This document shows positions 8,095 to 15,751 of a stretch of 64,000 bases of DNA, piece after piece. The notes under the pieces are model-generated. The model ran no database searches, was not told where the DNA came from, and saw nothing but the letters and a program-made list of their open reading frames with translations. Each line of letters begins with the position of its first letter. The first letter of the stretch is position 1. Origin of the DNA: Nocardia cyriacigeorgica (GTDB lineage: Bacteria; Actinomycetota; Actinomycetes; Mycobacteriales; Mycobacteriaceae); the NCBI RefSeq assembly GCF_005863245.1, contig NZ_VBUT01000005.1, positions 1-64,000 on the forward strand, written 5' to 3'. A program made the translations under genes and the position numbers.

Positions 8095-8493
8095 TCACAG
8101 CAGGGGGAGGGTGGGTTGGATCTCGAGGGCTACCGAGACGAGGGAGTGCACTCGGGCGGCGATGATGTTGAGCAGGCCCTGGATTTCGGCGGGGGCGGAT
8201 TCGGCGGCGGTTTGCAGGTTCTTGAGGTCGCCGTCGAGCTGGGCGAGGGCTTTGGCGGTGTCGCCGGGGCGGGCGCGGAGGGCGGCCGCGATCTCCTCGA
8301 GCGGGATGCCCTGGCCTTCCAGGCGCTGGATGAGGTGGATGCGGTCGACGTCGGCGGGGTGGTAGAGGCGGTAGCCGCCTGCGGTGCGCTCGGCGGGGGT
8401 GAGCAAGCCGAGACCGGTGTAGTAGTCGATGGTCCGGTTGCTGACTCCCGCGCGGGTGGCCAATTCGCCGATGCGGACCAAAGTGTCGGGCAT
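8095..8493 (-). CDS. MerR-family regulator
   Basis: A 132-aa protein with a typical MerR N-terminal winged helix (RIGELATRAGVSNRTIDYYTGLGLL, then GYRLYHPADVDRIHLIQRL), a helical linker and a short hydrophobic C-terminal part. No cysteines are visible in the effector half, so a classical metal-sensing MerR is unlikely; a small-molecule or redox-independent signal is possible. ATG has AAAGGAGG directly upstream. It stands alone between ars and the divergent DedA gene, which it may control. Confidence 0.85.
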   Translation of the reverse strand: MPDTLVRIGELATRAGVSNRTIDYYTGLGLLTPAERTAGGYRLYHPADVDRIHLIQRLEGQGIPLEEIAAALRARPGDTAKALAQLDGDLKNLQTAAESAPAEIQGLLNIIAARVHSLVSVALEIQPTLPLL

Positions 8494-8603
8494 GGGCCTC
8501 CTTTCGCGCGGCGGTGAAACGATACAGCGCGTGCCGGGGCCGGCATGCGAGGAGCGTCACGCTACCCGAACCATACAGTTGCGCGTGTTACTGTGGGATC
8601 CCG

Positions 8604-9332
8604 ATGAGCACTTACCTGTCGGCCGAGTCGATCACCCACCTGGCGCTGCTGCCCGGATTCCTGGACCCGGTGAACCTGCTGAACTCCTTCGGTACCTGGA
8701 TGCTGGTCGGCCTGCTGGCTGTCGTGTTCATCGAATCCGGGCTACTGTTCCCGCTGCTTCCGGGCGATTCGCTGCTGTTCACGGCCGGGCTCATCGCAGC
8801 CTCGAAATCCACCGAGATCGAGCCGTTCGCGCCGATCTGGTTGCTGCTGATCCTGATTCCGCTGGCCGCCATCGCCGGTGACCAAGTGGGGTACCTCATC
8901 GGAGCACGCGGCGGCACCGCGCTGTTCAAGAACAACGATGCGCGGCTGTTCAAGAAGAAGTACATCGACGAATCGCACGCATTCTTCGAAAAGCACGGGC
9001 CCATCACCATTGTGCTGGCACGCTTCGTGCCCATCGTGCGCACATTCGCGCCGGTCGTGGCCGGGGCCTCCGGCATGCGCTATCCGGTGTTCGCGCTCTA
9101 CAACGTCGTCGGCGGCGTGCTGTGGGGCGCCGGCGTCACCTACCTCGGTTATCTGCTCGGCCAGATCGCGGTGGTGCGCGACAACATCGACCTCATCTTC
9201 CTGCTGATCGTCGCGGTGTCGGTGCTGCCGATCGTCATCGAGGTGGGTAAGCGGATGCTGGCGAGCAGGTCTGCTGGTTCGGCGTCCGATGAGCCGGACA
9301 CCGCGGACGCCGAGGAGTCCGTGCGGTCCTGA
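8604..9332 (+). CDS. DedA/SNARE-associated family membrane protein
   Basis: A 242-aa polytopic membrane protein of the DedA family, implicated in lipid flipping (undecaprenyl phosphate or phospholipid recycling) and membrane homeostasis. Motifs are FIESGLLFPLLPGDSLLF, GDQVGYLIGARGG and the re-entrant ARFVPIVRTFAPVVAGASGM with conserved Arg, Pro and Gly. The C-terminus is a hydrophilic Asp/Glu/Ser tail. The ATG at 8604 starts the family-like N-terminus; a longer in-frame start at 8514 adds unrelated sequence. The ribosome site is weak. Confidence 0.9.
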   Translation: MSTYLSAESITHLALLPGFLDPVNLLNSFGTWMLVGLLAVVFIESGLLFPLLPGDSLLFTAGLIAASKSTEIEPFAPIWLLLILIPLAAIAGDQVGYLIGARGGTALFKNNDARLFKKKYIDESHAFFEKHGPITIVLARFVPIVRTFAPVVAGASGMRYPVFALYNVVGGVLWGAGVTYLGYLLGQIAVVRDNIDLIFLLIVAVSVLPIVIEVGKRMLASRSAGSASDEPDTADAEESVRS

Positions 9333-9490
9333 GGATCACCGGCGGGCACGTCAGCCGACTCGCGATCGCCGGTGGGCCGCCGAGCCCCGGCCTCAGAGGA
9401 TGAGCCGGCCGCCGGTGACGGCGAGGCGGGCGGCGGAGATAGCTGGCGTCGTCGCGCCCGACGACGGCACCAACCCTCAATCGCAGCTGG

Positions 9491-9521
9491 CTACGATCGT
9501 AGTAGTCGGCTACGCTCGTAG
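9491..9521 (+). promoter_or_regulatory. Paired palindromic operators of the toxin-antitoxin operon
   Basis: CTACGATCGTAG (9491-9502) is a perfect 12-bp palindrome. CTACGCTCGTAG (9510-9521) is the same with one pair broken. Their 19-bp spacing places them on nearly the same helix face, and the second ends one base before the antitoxin ATG. This is the expected architecture for cooperative autorepression by an antitoxin-toxin complex. Confidence 0.7.
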
Positions 9522-9522
9522 C

Positions 9523-9777
9523 ATGAGCGCCCTTCCTGCCCGTGACCTGCGCAATCACACCGCTGAGGTGTTGCGGCGTGTCGAAGCCGGTGAAGAGTTC
9601 GAAATCTTGAAGGACAACCGCCCGGTCGCGAAGATCATTCCGCTTCCCCGCCGGCGTCAATGGGTGCCTGCCTCGGAGGTCGTGCAGGAGTTGCTACGAC
9701 TCGGGCCGGATACCACAGGACTGGCTCAGGAGCTGCGCGAGACTTTGTCCGACACTACTGACGACCTGCCATGGTAG
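9523..9777 (+). CDS. Phd/YefM-type antitoxin
   Basis: An 84-aa protein matching Phd/YefM antitoxins: MSALPARDLRNHTAEVLRRVEAGEEFEI then DNRPVAKIIPL, the N-terminal DNA-binding part. The C-terminal acidic tail (ELRETLSDTTDDLPW) would wrap the toxin. Start is ATG at 9523, directly after the operator repeats; no Shine-Dalgarno is visible, so leaderless translation is likely. The gene overlaps the toxin gene by 7 bp. Confidence 0.88.
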   Translation: MSALPARDLRNHTAEVLRRVEAGEEFEILKDNRPVAKIIPLPRRRQWVPASEVVQELLRLGPDTTGLAQELRETLSDTTDDLPW

Positions 9778-10166
9778 AAGCACAACGTGCGATCGCCGAT
9801 ACATCGATCTTCATCGGCCTGGAAGCTCAGCGTTACGACTCGTCGTTGTTTGAGGCCTATGAGTGGGGTGTATCGGTTATTACCCTGGGCGAACTACGAC
9901 TCGGAGTAATCAACGCCAGGGATCCGGAGTCCGCAGCGCGGAGGCTGTCCACCTACCAGCTCGCACAGCGCTTCGAACCCATCGGGATCGATGAAATGGT
10001 CTCGGAGACATGGGCATTGCTGGTGTCCCGACTCCGGGCCGCAGGACGAAAGGCGCCGATCAACGACAGCTGGATCGCTGCCACCGCGTTGGCGCACGAG
10101 ATCCCAGTTGTTACCCAGGACGCGGATTACGACCATATGCCCGGATTGCAGGTCATCAAACTCTGA
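9771..10166 (+). CDS. PIN-domain ribonuclease toxin, VapC family
   Basis: A 131-aa PIN-domain protein, expected to cleave RNA until bound by its antitoxin. All acidic site residues are present: Asp10 in AIADTSIFI, Glu41 in ITLGELRLG, Asp99 in INDSWIAATA and Asp117 in VTQDADYD. It therefore looks active. Its ATG lies within the antitoxin 3' end (7-bp overlap), ensuring coupled translation. VapC with a Phd-type rather than AbrB-type antitoxin is a common combination in actinobacteria. Confidence 0.9.
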   Translation: MVEAQRAIADTSIFIGLEAQRYDSSLFEAYEWGVSVITLGELRLGVINARDPESAARRLSTYQLAQRFEPIGIDEMVSETWALLVSRLRAAGRKAPINDSWIAATALAHEIPVVTQDADYDHMPGLQVIKL

Positions 10167-10233
10167 ACGGCCGGCGTGGGCAGGTGCCGGAGTCGTGTAT
10201 TCAGGGCGCGTAGGCGCGGTCGGGCGTGGGTTC

Positions 10234-10641
10234 TCAGGGCTCATCGAGGGAGATGACGACTTTCACGTCATCGGGGTCGTGGGTGAAGGCGTCGGCGTAT
10301 TTCGTCAGGGGCAGGCGGCGGGTGATGAGGCGGTCGAGCCATGTGGGGTCGGCGGCGGCGAGAGCGTCGGCGGCGAGGCGGTAGTGGCGGAGGTCGCCGG
10401 GCGCGACATCGCTGCCGTCGGGTGCACTGACCACGCGGCCGAGGGATTCGTGGCCGAGGATGAGCCGGCCCTTACCCGGTGGCGGCCAGCCGTAGGCGCC
10501 GTCGGCGATCTCACGGTCGGTGCCGCAGACCCCGACCGCGACGCCGTCGACGAGGAGTTCACCCGGGCCGGGTTCGGGGTCGGGCAGCTCGTCCAGGCGC
10601 AGTGATTCGGAGCTGGTCGGATCCACGGTCAGCGCGCGCAT
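10234..10641 (-). pseudogene. Internally deleted glucose 1-dehydrogenase-like MDR
   Basis: The 135-aa frame joins the start of a medium-chain dehydrogenase (ELPDPEPGPGELLVDGVAVGVCGTDREI, GHESLGRVV with the catalytic-domain Cys and His-Glu) directly to the C-terminal end of the same family (HYRLAADALAAAD, LITRRLPL, DDVKVVISL). Intact relatives are about 340-360 aa. The missing part of about 200 aa holds the structural zinc lobe and the whole Rossmann NAD(P) domain. The join at about residue 85 is in frame, so a protein could be made, but it cannot be an active dehydrogenase. Most likely a deletion remnant. Confidence 0.75.
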
Positions 10642-10823
10642 GGTGCCGGGCTACCTGTATCGGACCAGGTCATGCGCGGGTGTCGAGTTATGTTGCCGGG
10701 CAACCGGTTCGCCGGTGGAAATTCCGGGAGAAAAAGTCGCGGCATCGGTGATTAGCCCATCGCGGACCGGGAATCGCACCCCTCGAGGCCGGTGACGGTC
10801 TCAGAACCAGAAAGGAGTACGAG

Positions 10824-11024
10824 ATGGCAGACTCCAAGAATCCTGGGCAGTTCGGCAATCGCCCGGACACCGAAGAGCAGGCTCGCCGCGGCGGCCAGGC
10901 CAGCACGGGTAGCTTCGGCGAGCGCAACGCCGCCGACCCGAGCCAGGCCGGTCGCAAGGGCGCGGAAGCCCAGCCGACCGAAGCGAAGGCGCGCGGTGGG
11001 CAGCACAGCCACGGCGGGCACTGA
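10824..11024 (+). CDS. KGG-type general stress protein
   Basis: A 66-aa, very hydrophilic Gly/Gln/Arg/Glu-rich protein: NPGQFGNRPDTEEQARRGGQAS, then SQAGRKGAEAQ and KARGGQHSHGGH. It resembles small stress-induced proteins with KGG/RGG repeats (con-10/GsiB-like), thought to be disordered desiccation or stress protectants. AGAAAGGAG lies 6 nt before the ATG. It stands alone with hairpins downstream. I could not find a confident alternative-sigma promoter in the 182 bp upstream. Confidence 0.75.
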   Translation: MADSKNPGQFGNRPDTEEQARRGGQASTGSFGERNAADPSQAGRKGAEAQPTEAKARGGQHSHGGH

Positions 11025-11046
11025 CCGCCTGCCAGCGGACGCCGAC

Positions 11047-11138
11047 GGTCGCCGCGCGTAGCGGCGACCCGACACGGATCCGGCGTTGCCACGTCTCCCG
11101 AACCCCTCCGGGGACGTGCGCACGCCGGGTCCGTTGCT
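11047..11138. terminator. Hairpin cluster between convergent genes
   Basis: A perfect 9-bp stem (11047-11055 with 11061-11069, 5-nt loop) lies 22 bp after the stress gene. A second, nested imperfect stem pairs CGGATCCGGCG near 11075 with CGCCGGGTCCG near 11130 around an inner CACGTC/GACGTG stem. The flanking genes converge, so this is probably a bidirectional terminator without U-tracts. Confidence 0.5.
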
Positions 11139-11261
11139 GTGTACCGGTGGTGTGGGCTGTTGAGATCGACTGCACTCTGTTGCGTTCTACCGGGCCGGTT
11201 GCGATGGTCTGCGGCCCTTTGCGAGTCACGGGCGTGCTGCGAGTCACGGGTCCGGTGCGAC

Positions 11262-11864
11262 TCAGCGCCCGTTGTGCCGAGAAGCGACGCCGCGGGCCGC
11301 GTGCATCTCGCCCAATCGCCGTCGCATCGGCGCCACCAGCCAGACCGCGACGAACACCACCGCCGTCGCGGCTCCGGTGACGATGGCCGCGACCGGCCCG
11401 ACGACGACGTCCACGATCAGCGTCGTCACCCCGCACATCGCCACACCCAGCAGCGCCAGACCTGCCAGCGTGCACCGGTGGGCCGCGGTGACGATGGTCT
11501 GCAATCGGTGCCTGCGGAACAGCAGCCGATGCCACGACACCGGCGCGACCAGGAAGATGGTGCCGCCCACCGCCGCGCCCGCGGTGACCAGGTACACCCC
11601 GCGCATCCCGGTGTCGAGCGAATCGAACGAGGGCTGGAACGGCAGGATCATCAGGAAACCGGTCAGCAATTGCACGCCGGTCTGCAAGACGCGCAGCTCT
11701 TGCAGCAGGTGCGCCCAGTTGCGGTCGAGTCGCTGGGTGGGGGTCTCGGCTCGGGCGTGCCAGTTCCAGGTGTCGTGATCGGCGCCCGCGGGTGTGCTGC
11801 CGCGCCGAGGGCCCGCCCGTCGCGGCCGGGCGTTGCCCGTGGAATGTGTGCGACGTACCGGCAT
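11262..11864 (-). CDS. DUF6328 family membrane protein
   Basis: A 200-aa protein recognised by the segment ETPTQRLDRNWAHLLQELRVLQTGVQLLTGFLMILPFQ, characteristic of the DUF6328 family. Four hydrophobic stretches follow, including YLVTAGAAVGGTIFLVAPVSWHRLLF with a His-containing loop. The N-terminal 30 residues are Arg/Pro-rich and cytoplasmic. Function is unknown; family members are often near stress genes. ATG has AGAGGAAA upstream. Confidence 0.8.
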   Translation of the reverse strand: MPVRRTHSTGNARPRRAGPRRGSTPAGADHDTWNWHARAETPTQRLDRNWAHLLQELRVLQTGVQLLTGFLMILPFQPSFDSLDTGMRGVYLVTAGAAVGGTIFLVAPVSWHRLLFRRHRLQTIVTAAHRCTLAGLALLGVAMCGVTTLIVDVVVGPVAAIVTGAATAVVFVAVWLVAPMRRRLGEMHAARGVASRHNGR

Positions 11865-12374
11865 GGCTTTCCTCTGTGCTCACTCGCGACGACCTGCTCG
11901 ACCTGCTTGCGGCGTACCCGCAGCGGACCAGGTCATTCCCTCGACGGCGGGTCAGTCGACCGCAGCGACGCGGTCCCTCCCGAGCGCCAGGACCGGCGAT
12001 TCAGTGCTGGTGCGCCGGGCACGCACCGGTCGCTGGACGATGCCCGAGTCCGAACTCATCGACGCCATCGAGAAGACCAATCGGCGCGAGACTGCGGCTC
12101 GACGCCGGTGAGGCACTGCGCGAACCCCTGTTTCGTGCCGGTCGGACAGGGAATTACGCGACTGTAGGCAGGGCGTCGAGACAACGGCGCCGGCCCGCCC
12201 GAAGGAACTCCCTGAATGCCGGTCGGAGCGGATTGCTCGACAACGGCGTCGACTCCGTCCGCCCGGCGACGTCCCGGCGGCATGATCGCCGGGACAGGCG
12301 GTGTCACTCGTCGGTCGGCGCGCCGACGATGTCGCGCCGACCACGAGATCACCGCCGTGGGGAAGCGGCGACAG
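11865..12374. other. Intergenic region, no supported gene
   Basis: About 510 bp between the DUF6328 gene and the CDGSH gene. Short frames exist (for example ending at 12111 on +, with MPESELIDAIEKTNRRE near its end) and one fragment reads TRDDLLDLLAAYPQRT in another frame. They could be decayed coding sequence but none has a convincing start and full domain. It must contain the upstream region of DUF6328. Confidence 0.45.
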
Positions 12375-12578
12375 TCACTCCCGCCGGTGCCTGCGATGGC
12401 TGGTATCGCACAGCGGGTAGCACGTGGATCGCTTGCACAGGCAGATCGCGACCTGGAATCTGTCCGAGCGCACGGTGCGCCCGTCGGCGGTGATCAGCTC
12501 GACGGGGCCGTCGATGAGCGCGGGGCCGTCGGCGGTGAACCGCACGCGGGTGGGTTCAGGGCTTGGTTCGGTCGGCAC
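12375..12578 (-). CDS. CDGSH-type iron-sulfur domain protein
   Basis: A 67-aa protein ending in CLCKRSTCYPLCDTSH, the CDGSH-type 3Cys-1His ligand pattern (CxCx6CDxxH-like) that binds a labile 2Fe-2S cluster. The domain is a minimal single unit with a short beta N-terminus (GPALIDGPVELITADG). The GTG start lies 23 bp inside the 3' end of the methyltransferase gene, so it is translationally coupled as third gene of a diiron/methyltransferase/CDGSH operon. It may supply or sense iron-sulfur for the operon's oxidase. Confidence 0.85.
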   Translation of the reverse strand: MPTEPSPEPTRVRFTADGPALIDGPVELITADGRTVRSDRFQVAICLCKRSTCYPLCDTSHRRHRRE

Positions 12579-13212
12579 GGATCACCACCAGTTCCTCATG
12601 TCGCTGACCTGGTTCGATGAGACCTTGCTCGGCCAGCCAATGCGCTCGCGACCGCATGATCGGCCCGAACGGAATCCGGGTGCGCGCCACCACGGCCGCC
12701 TTCAACCCGCCCGCCTTCAATCGCGACACCGTGAGGTGCGGTCCGCTGATCGCCGACTGCACCAGCAAAGCGACCCCATTGAGGTCGAGCAGACTCGGCA
12801 ACCGCGCGCAGAGCGGGTCGAGCAGGTCCCGGCCGTGATGGCCGGCATCCCACGCCCGTGCGCCCACGCGGGACCGGGCACCGTCGGCGACCGGGACATA
12901 CGGCGGGTTGGCCAGCACCACATCGAACCGGCGATTGTGCATGACAGTGCGGAAATCGCCGTGCACCAGCTCCACGGCCAGCCTGCGCAGCCGGATGTTC
13001 AGCCAGGCCGAGACCACGGCCGCGCGCGAGATGTCGACCGCGGTCACCGAGGCGGCGCCGGCCTTGGCCGCCGCGATCGCGACGGCGCCGGTGCCGGTGC
13101 ACAGATCGAGCACCCGCCCGCCGGGGGCCAGGCCGGCCTCGGTCATGGCGCGGGCGAGCAGCCAGGAGTCGGCCTGCGGCCGGTAGACGCCGGGGGCGTT
13201 GATGAGTCTCAT
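12556..13212 (-). CDS. HemK2/MTQ2-like class I methyltransferase
   Basis: A 218-aa SAM-dependent methyltransferase. Motif I is VLDLCTGTGAVAIAAAKAGA and the NPPY motif in VVLANPPYVPVADG is that of N5-glutamine/adenine N6-type enzymes. The N-terminal GVYRPQADSWLLARAM matches the HemK2/MTQ2 opening (xVYxPxEDSxLL). In eukaryotes and archaea this family methylates release factor; bacterial members of this operon type have no assigned substrate. It starts 18 bp after the diiron enzyme gene and overlaps the CDGSH gene. Confidence 0.82.
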   Translation of the reverse strand: MRLINAPGVYRPQADSWLLARAMTEAGLAPGGRVLDLCTGTGAVAIAAAKAGAASVTAVDISRAAVVSAWLNIRLRRLAVELVHGDFRTVMHNRRFDVVLANPPYVPVADGARSRVGARAWDAGHHGRDLLDPLCARLPSLLDLNGVALLVQSAISGPHLTVSRLKAGGLKAAVVARTRIPFGPIMRSRAHWLAEQGLIEPGQRHEELVVIRADRTKP

Positions 13213-13230
13213 GGGTGGGGGATAACCCGT

Positions 13231-14262
13231 TTACGTCCGGTCATTCCCGCTGGTCGTCGGCGCGCTGGGCAACACCGACGGATCGAGCAGCGAACTGCGC
13301 CCGGCGCGCCAGCAATCCACCACATGATCACCGAAGCGATCCTCGAGCAGATTCGTCGCCTGGATGCCGAACACGATCGACGGAACCAGCGCGGGTTCGC
13401 GAGTGGCCAGATCGCCGATGACGCCGTCGCGCATGACCTGCTCGTGCACGGCGTCGGCCTCGACGTGTTCGCGGTAGAACAGCACACACGCCGGGTCGGC
13501 GCCCATCTGCTCCAAGATCTCCACCAGCCGCGCCGATCCCGGCGGCGAGGTGATCTCCACAGTGGCGAAATGGCCGACCAGCGCACCCCGCCACTTGCGG
13601 TGCAGCCCGAACAGCGACATGGTGTTGACCAGCGCGATCATCGGCGTCGGCACGGCGTCGAGGTAGTGCAGGTACCCGGAGTCCAATCCGGCGCCCTCGA
13701 GGAGGTCGGCGAACAGCCGGGCGTGGACGCGTTCGCCGCGCCCGCCGCCGAACTCGTCGAACTCCACCGCCACCAGCGACGCCTTGGCCTGGCCGCGCAG
13801 CCGCGGAATCACCCAGGCGTACGGGTCGGCTTCCTTGTGGTGGTAGATCGACCGGTGCACGAAGTATTCGCGCAGATGAGTCCAGTCGGGGTGCTCGCGC
13901 AGCTGCCTGGCCACGCCCGGGGCGTCCCTCGGCGCGGTGAGCAGGTGCTCGAGCTCGCCGTCGAGGTCGTGGCCGCCGGGGACGTCGTCGTGCAGGGCCT
14001 CCGACCAGGCCCGCTCCATCTCGGCCCGCAGCCGCAGCAGCCCCGGATCCCATTCCCAGTCCGGATCCACTCCGTCGAAGCCGTGATAGTGCAGCTCGTA
14101 GCAGGTGTGCAGGGCCAGGTGCAGATCGTCGCCGTACGGATCGACGTGCCCGGCGGGCGGCACCGGGTTGCCCGGCTGCCCGCGCAGCGTCTGCATCACG
14201 GCCTCCGACAGCGGGCCGCGGGGGCGGGGCAGCACGAAATGGTCCTCGATCACAGGGGACAT
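13231..14262 (-). CDS. Haem-oxygenase-like diiron redox enzyme
   Basis: A 343-aa protein of the haem-oxygenase-like diiron family (Haem_oxygenas_2; annotated as iron-containing redox enzyme). Probable iron ligands are visible in HHKEADPYAW, VEFDEFGGG...RVHARLF and FYREHVEADAVHE, the E/D-x-x-H pattern typical of the family. Known relatives oxidise or cleave fatty acids or amino-acid-derived substrates, and this one's substrate is unknown. The ATG at 14262 was preferred over a start at 14358 that would lie inside the preceding dehydrogenase gene. It heads the operon with the methyltransferase and CDGSH protein. Confidence 0.8.
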   Translation of the reverse strand: MSPVIEDHFVLPRPRGPLSEAVMQTLRGQPGNPVPPAGHVDPYGDDLHLALHTCYELHYHGFDGVDPDWEWDPGLLRLRAEMERAWSEALHDDVPGGHDLDGELEHLLTAPRDAPGVARQLREHPDWTHLREYFVHRSIYHHKEADPYAWVIPRLRGQAKASLVAVEFDEFGGGRGERVHARLFADLLEGAGLDSGYLHYLDAVPTPMIALVNTMSLFGLHRKWRGALVGHFATVEITSPPGSARLVEILEQMGADPACVLFYREHVEADAVHEQVMRDGVIGDLATREPALVPSIVFGIQATNLLEDRFGDHVVDCWRAGRSSLLDPSVLPSAPTTSGNDRT

Positions 14263-14299
14263 GCTGCCCGCATACCCGGTGCCGTGGTGATCAATCAGC

Positions 14300-15751
14300 T
14301 CACAGCGCAATCCCGATGTACTTGGTTTCCAGGTATTCCTCGAGCCCTTCGGCGCCACCTTCCCGGCCCAGACCCGAGGTTTTCACCCCGCCGAAGGGCG
14401 CGGCGGGGTTGGAGACGACGCCGGAATTGAGGCCGATCATCCCGGTGTCGAGCCGTTCGGAGACGGTGAGCGCCTCGCCGATGTTCTCGGCGAATACGTA
14501 GCCGATGAGCCCGGCGTCGGTGTCGTTGGCCATGGCCACGGCCTCGTCGGTGGTGGCGAAGGTGCGGATCGGGGCGATGGGTCCGAAGATCTCCTCGCGC
14601 AGGATCGCCGAGGCCGGATCGAGATCGGTCAGCACGGTCGGTGCGACGAAATGGCCGGGGCCGGGGAGGGTCTTGCCGCCGGTGAGCACGCGGGCGCCGC
14701 GGTCGGTGGCGTCGTCGACGAGGGCGCTGACCTTGGTGACGGCGGCGGCGTCGATGAGCGGGCCGACGTCGGTGCCGGCGTCCAGTCCGTTGCCTACCGT
14801 CAGAGCGGCCAGGGCGTCGGCCAAGCGTCGGCCGAACTCCTCGGCCAGCGATTCGTGGACGAGGAACCGGTTGGCGGCTGTGCAGGCCTCGCCGGTATTG
14901 CGCATCTTGGCGGCGACGGCACCGGCGACGGCGCGATCGAGATCGGCGGAGGCGAGCACTACGAACGGCGCGTTGCCGCCCAGTTCCATCGATACCCGCA
15001 GCATGCGTTCGGCGGCTTGGGCGGTGAGCGCGCGGCCGACGGCGGTGGAGCCGGTGAAGGTGAGCTTGCGCAGGCGCGGGTCGGTGATGATCGGTTGGGA
15101 CAGCTGCGGGGCCGACGAGGTGGTCACGCAGTTCACCACGCCGGGCGGCAGGCCGGCCTCGTCGAGCACGGTCATCAAGGCCAGCGTGGTCAACGGGGTC
15201 TGCGGGGCGGGCTTGATCACGACCGTGCAGCCCGCCGCGAGCGCGGGCGCGATCTTGCGGGTGCCCATGGCGAGCGGGAAGTTCCACGGCGTGATGGCGA
15301 AGACCGGGCCGACGGGCTGTTTCAGCGTCATGATCCGGTTGCCGCCGGACGGGGCGCGCAGGTAGCTGCCCGCAGCGCGCACGCCCTGTTCGGCGAACCA
15401 GCGCAGGAATTCCGCGCCGTAGGCGACTTCGCCGCGCGCCTCGGCGAGGGGTTTGCCCATCTCGAGGGTGATGAGGGTGGCGAACTGCTCGGCTCGTTCG
15501 TGCAGCAGTGTGAACGCGGCCATCAGGATGTCGCTGCGGGCGCGTGGATCGGTCTCGGCCCAGCCGGCTTGGGCGCGCACGGCGGCGTCGAGAGCGGCCA
15601 GGCCGGTGGCCGGATCGGCGTCCGCGACGTGGGTGAGTGTTGTTGCGGTGGCGGGGTTTTCGACGGCGAGAGTGGCGGCGTCGTCGGTCCAGTGGCCGTC
15701 GATGAAATGCCCGGTGGGCAGATCTCGTAATGCCTGGTCGGCGGCGGTCAT
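14300..15751 (-). CDS. NAD(P)-dependent aldehyde dehydrogenase (succinate-semialdehyde type)
   Basis: A 483-aa aldehyde dehydrogenase. Catalytic residues are present: Glu in MELGGNAPF and Cys in NTGEACTAANRF. The cofactor region shows TPWNFPLAMGTRKIAPALAAGC and FTGSTAVG. Sequence is closest in style to GabD-like succinate-semialdehyde dehydrogenases, but with an alcohol dehydrogenase directly upstream a broader aldehyde substrate is likely. The ATG overlaps the ADH stop by 4 bp and GGAGAA precedes it. The pair would oxidise an alcohol to an acid. Confidence 0.88.
   Translation of the reverse strand: MTAADQALRDLPTGHFIDGHWTDDAATLAVENPATATTLTHVADADPATGLAALDAAVRAQAGWAETDPRARSDILMAAFTLLHERAEQFATLITLEMGKPLAEARGEVAYGAEFLRWFAEQGVRAAGSYLRAPSGGNRIMTLKQPVGPVFAITPWNFPLAMGTRKIAPALAAGCTVVIKPAPQTPLTTLALMTVLDEAGLPPGVVNCVTTSSAPQLSQPIITDPRLRKLTFTGSTAVGRALTAQAAERMLRVSMELGGNAPFVVLASADLDRAVAGAVAAKMRNTGEACTAANRFLVHESLAEEFGRRLADALAALTVGNGLDAGTDVGPLIDAAAVTKVSALVDDATDRGARVLTGGKTLPGPGHFVAPTVLTDLDPASAILREEIFGPIAPIRTFATTDEAVAMANDTDAGLIGYVFAENIGEALTVSERLDTGMIGLNSGVVSNPAAPFGGVKTSGLGREGGAEGLEEYLETKYIGIAL

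Noticed and set aside
9337..9374. CACCGGCG/CGCCGGTG inverted repeat after DedA
   Set aside because: The stem is only 8 bp with a 22-nt loop and no U-tract, so it is too weak to call a terminator.
11794..12111. A + strand frame ending MPESELIDAIEKTNRRE...
   Set aside because: The last part looks protein-like but the first two thirds is Arg/Pro-rich and overlaps the DUF6328 gene. It is not enough to call a gene.
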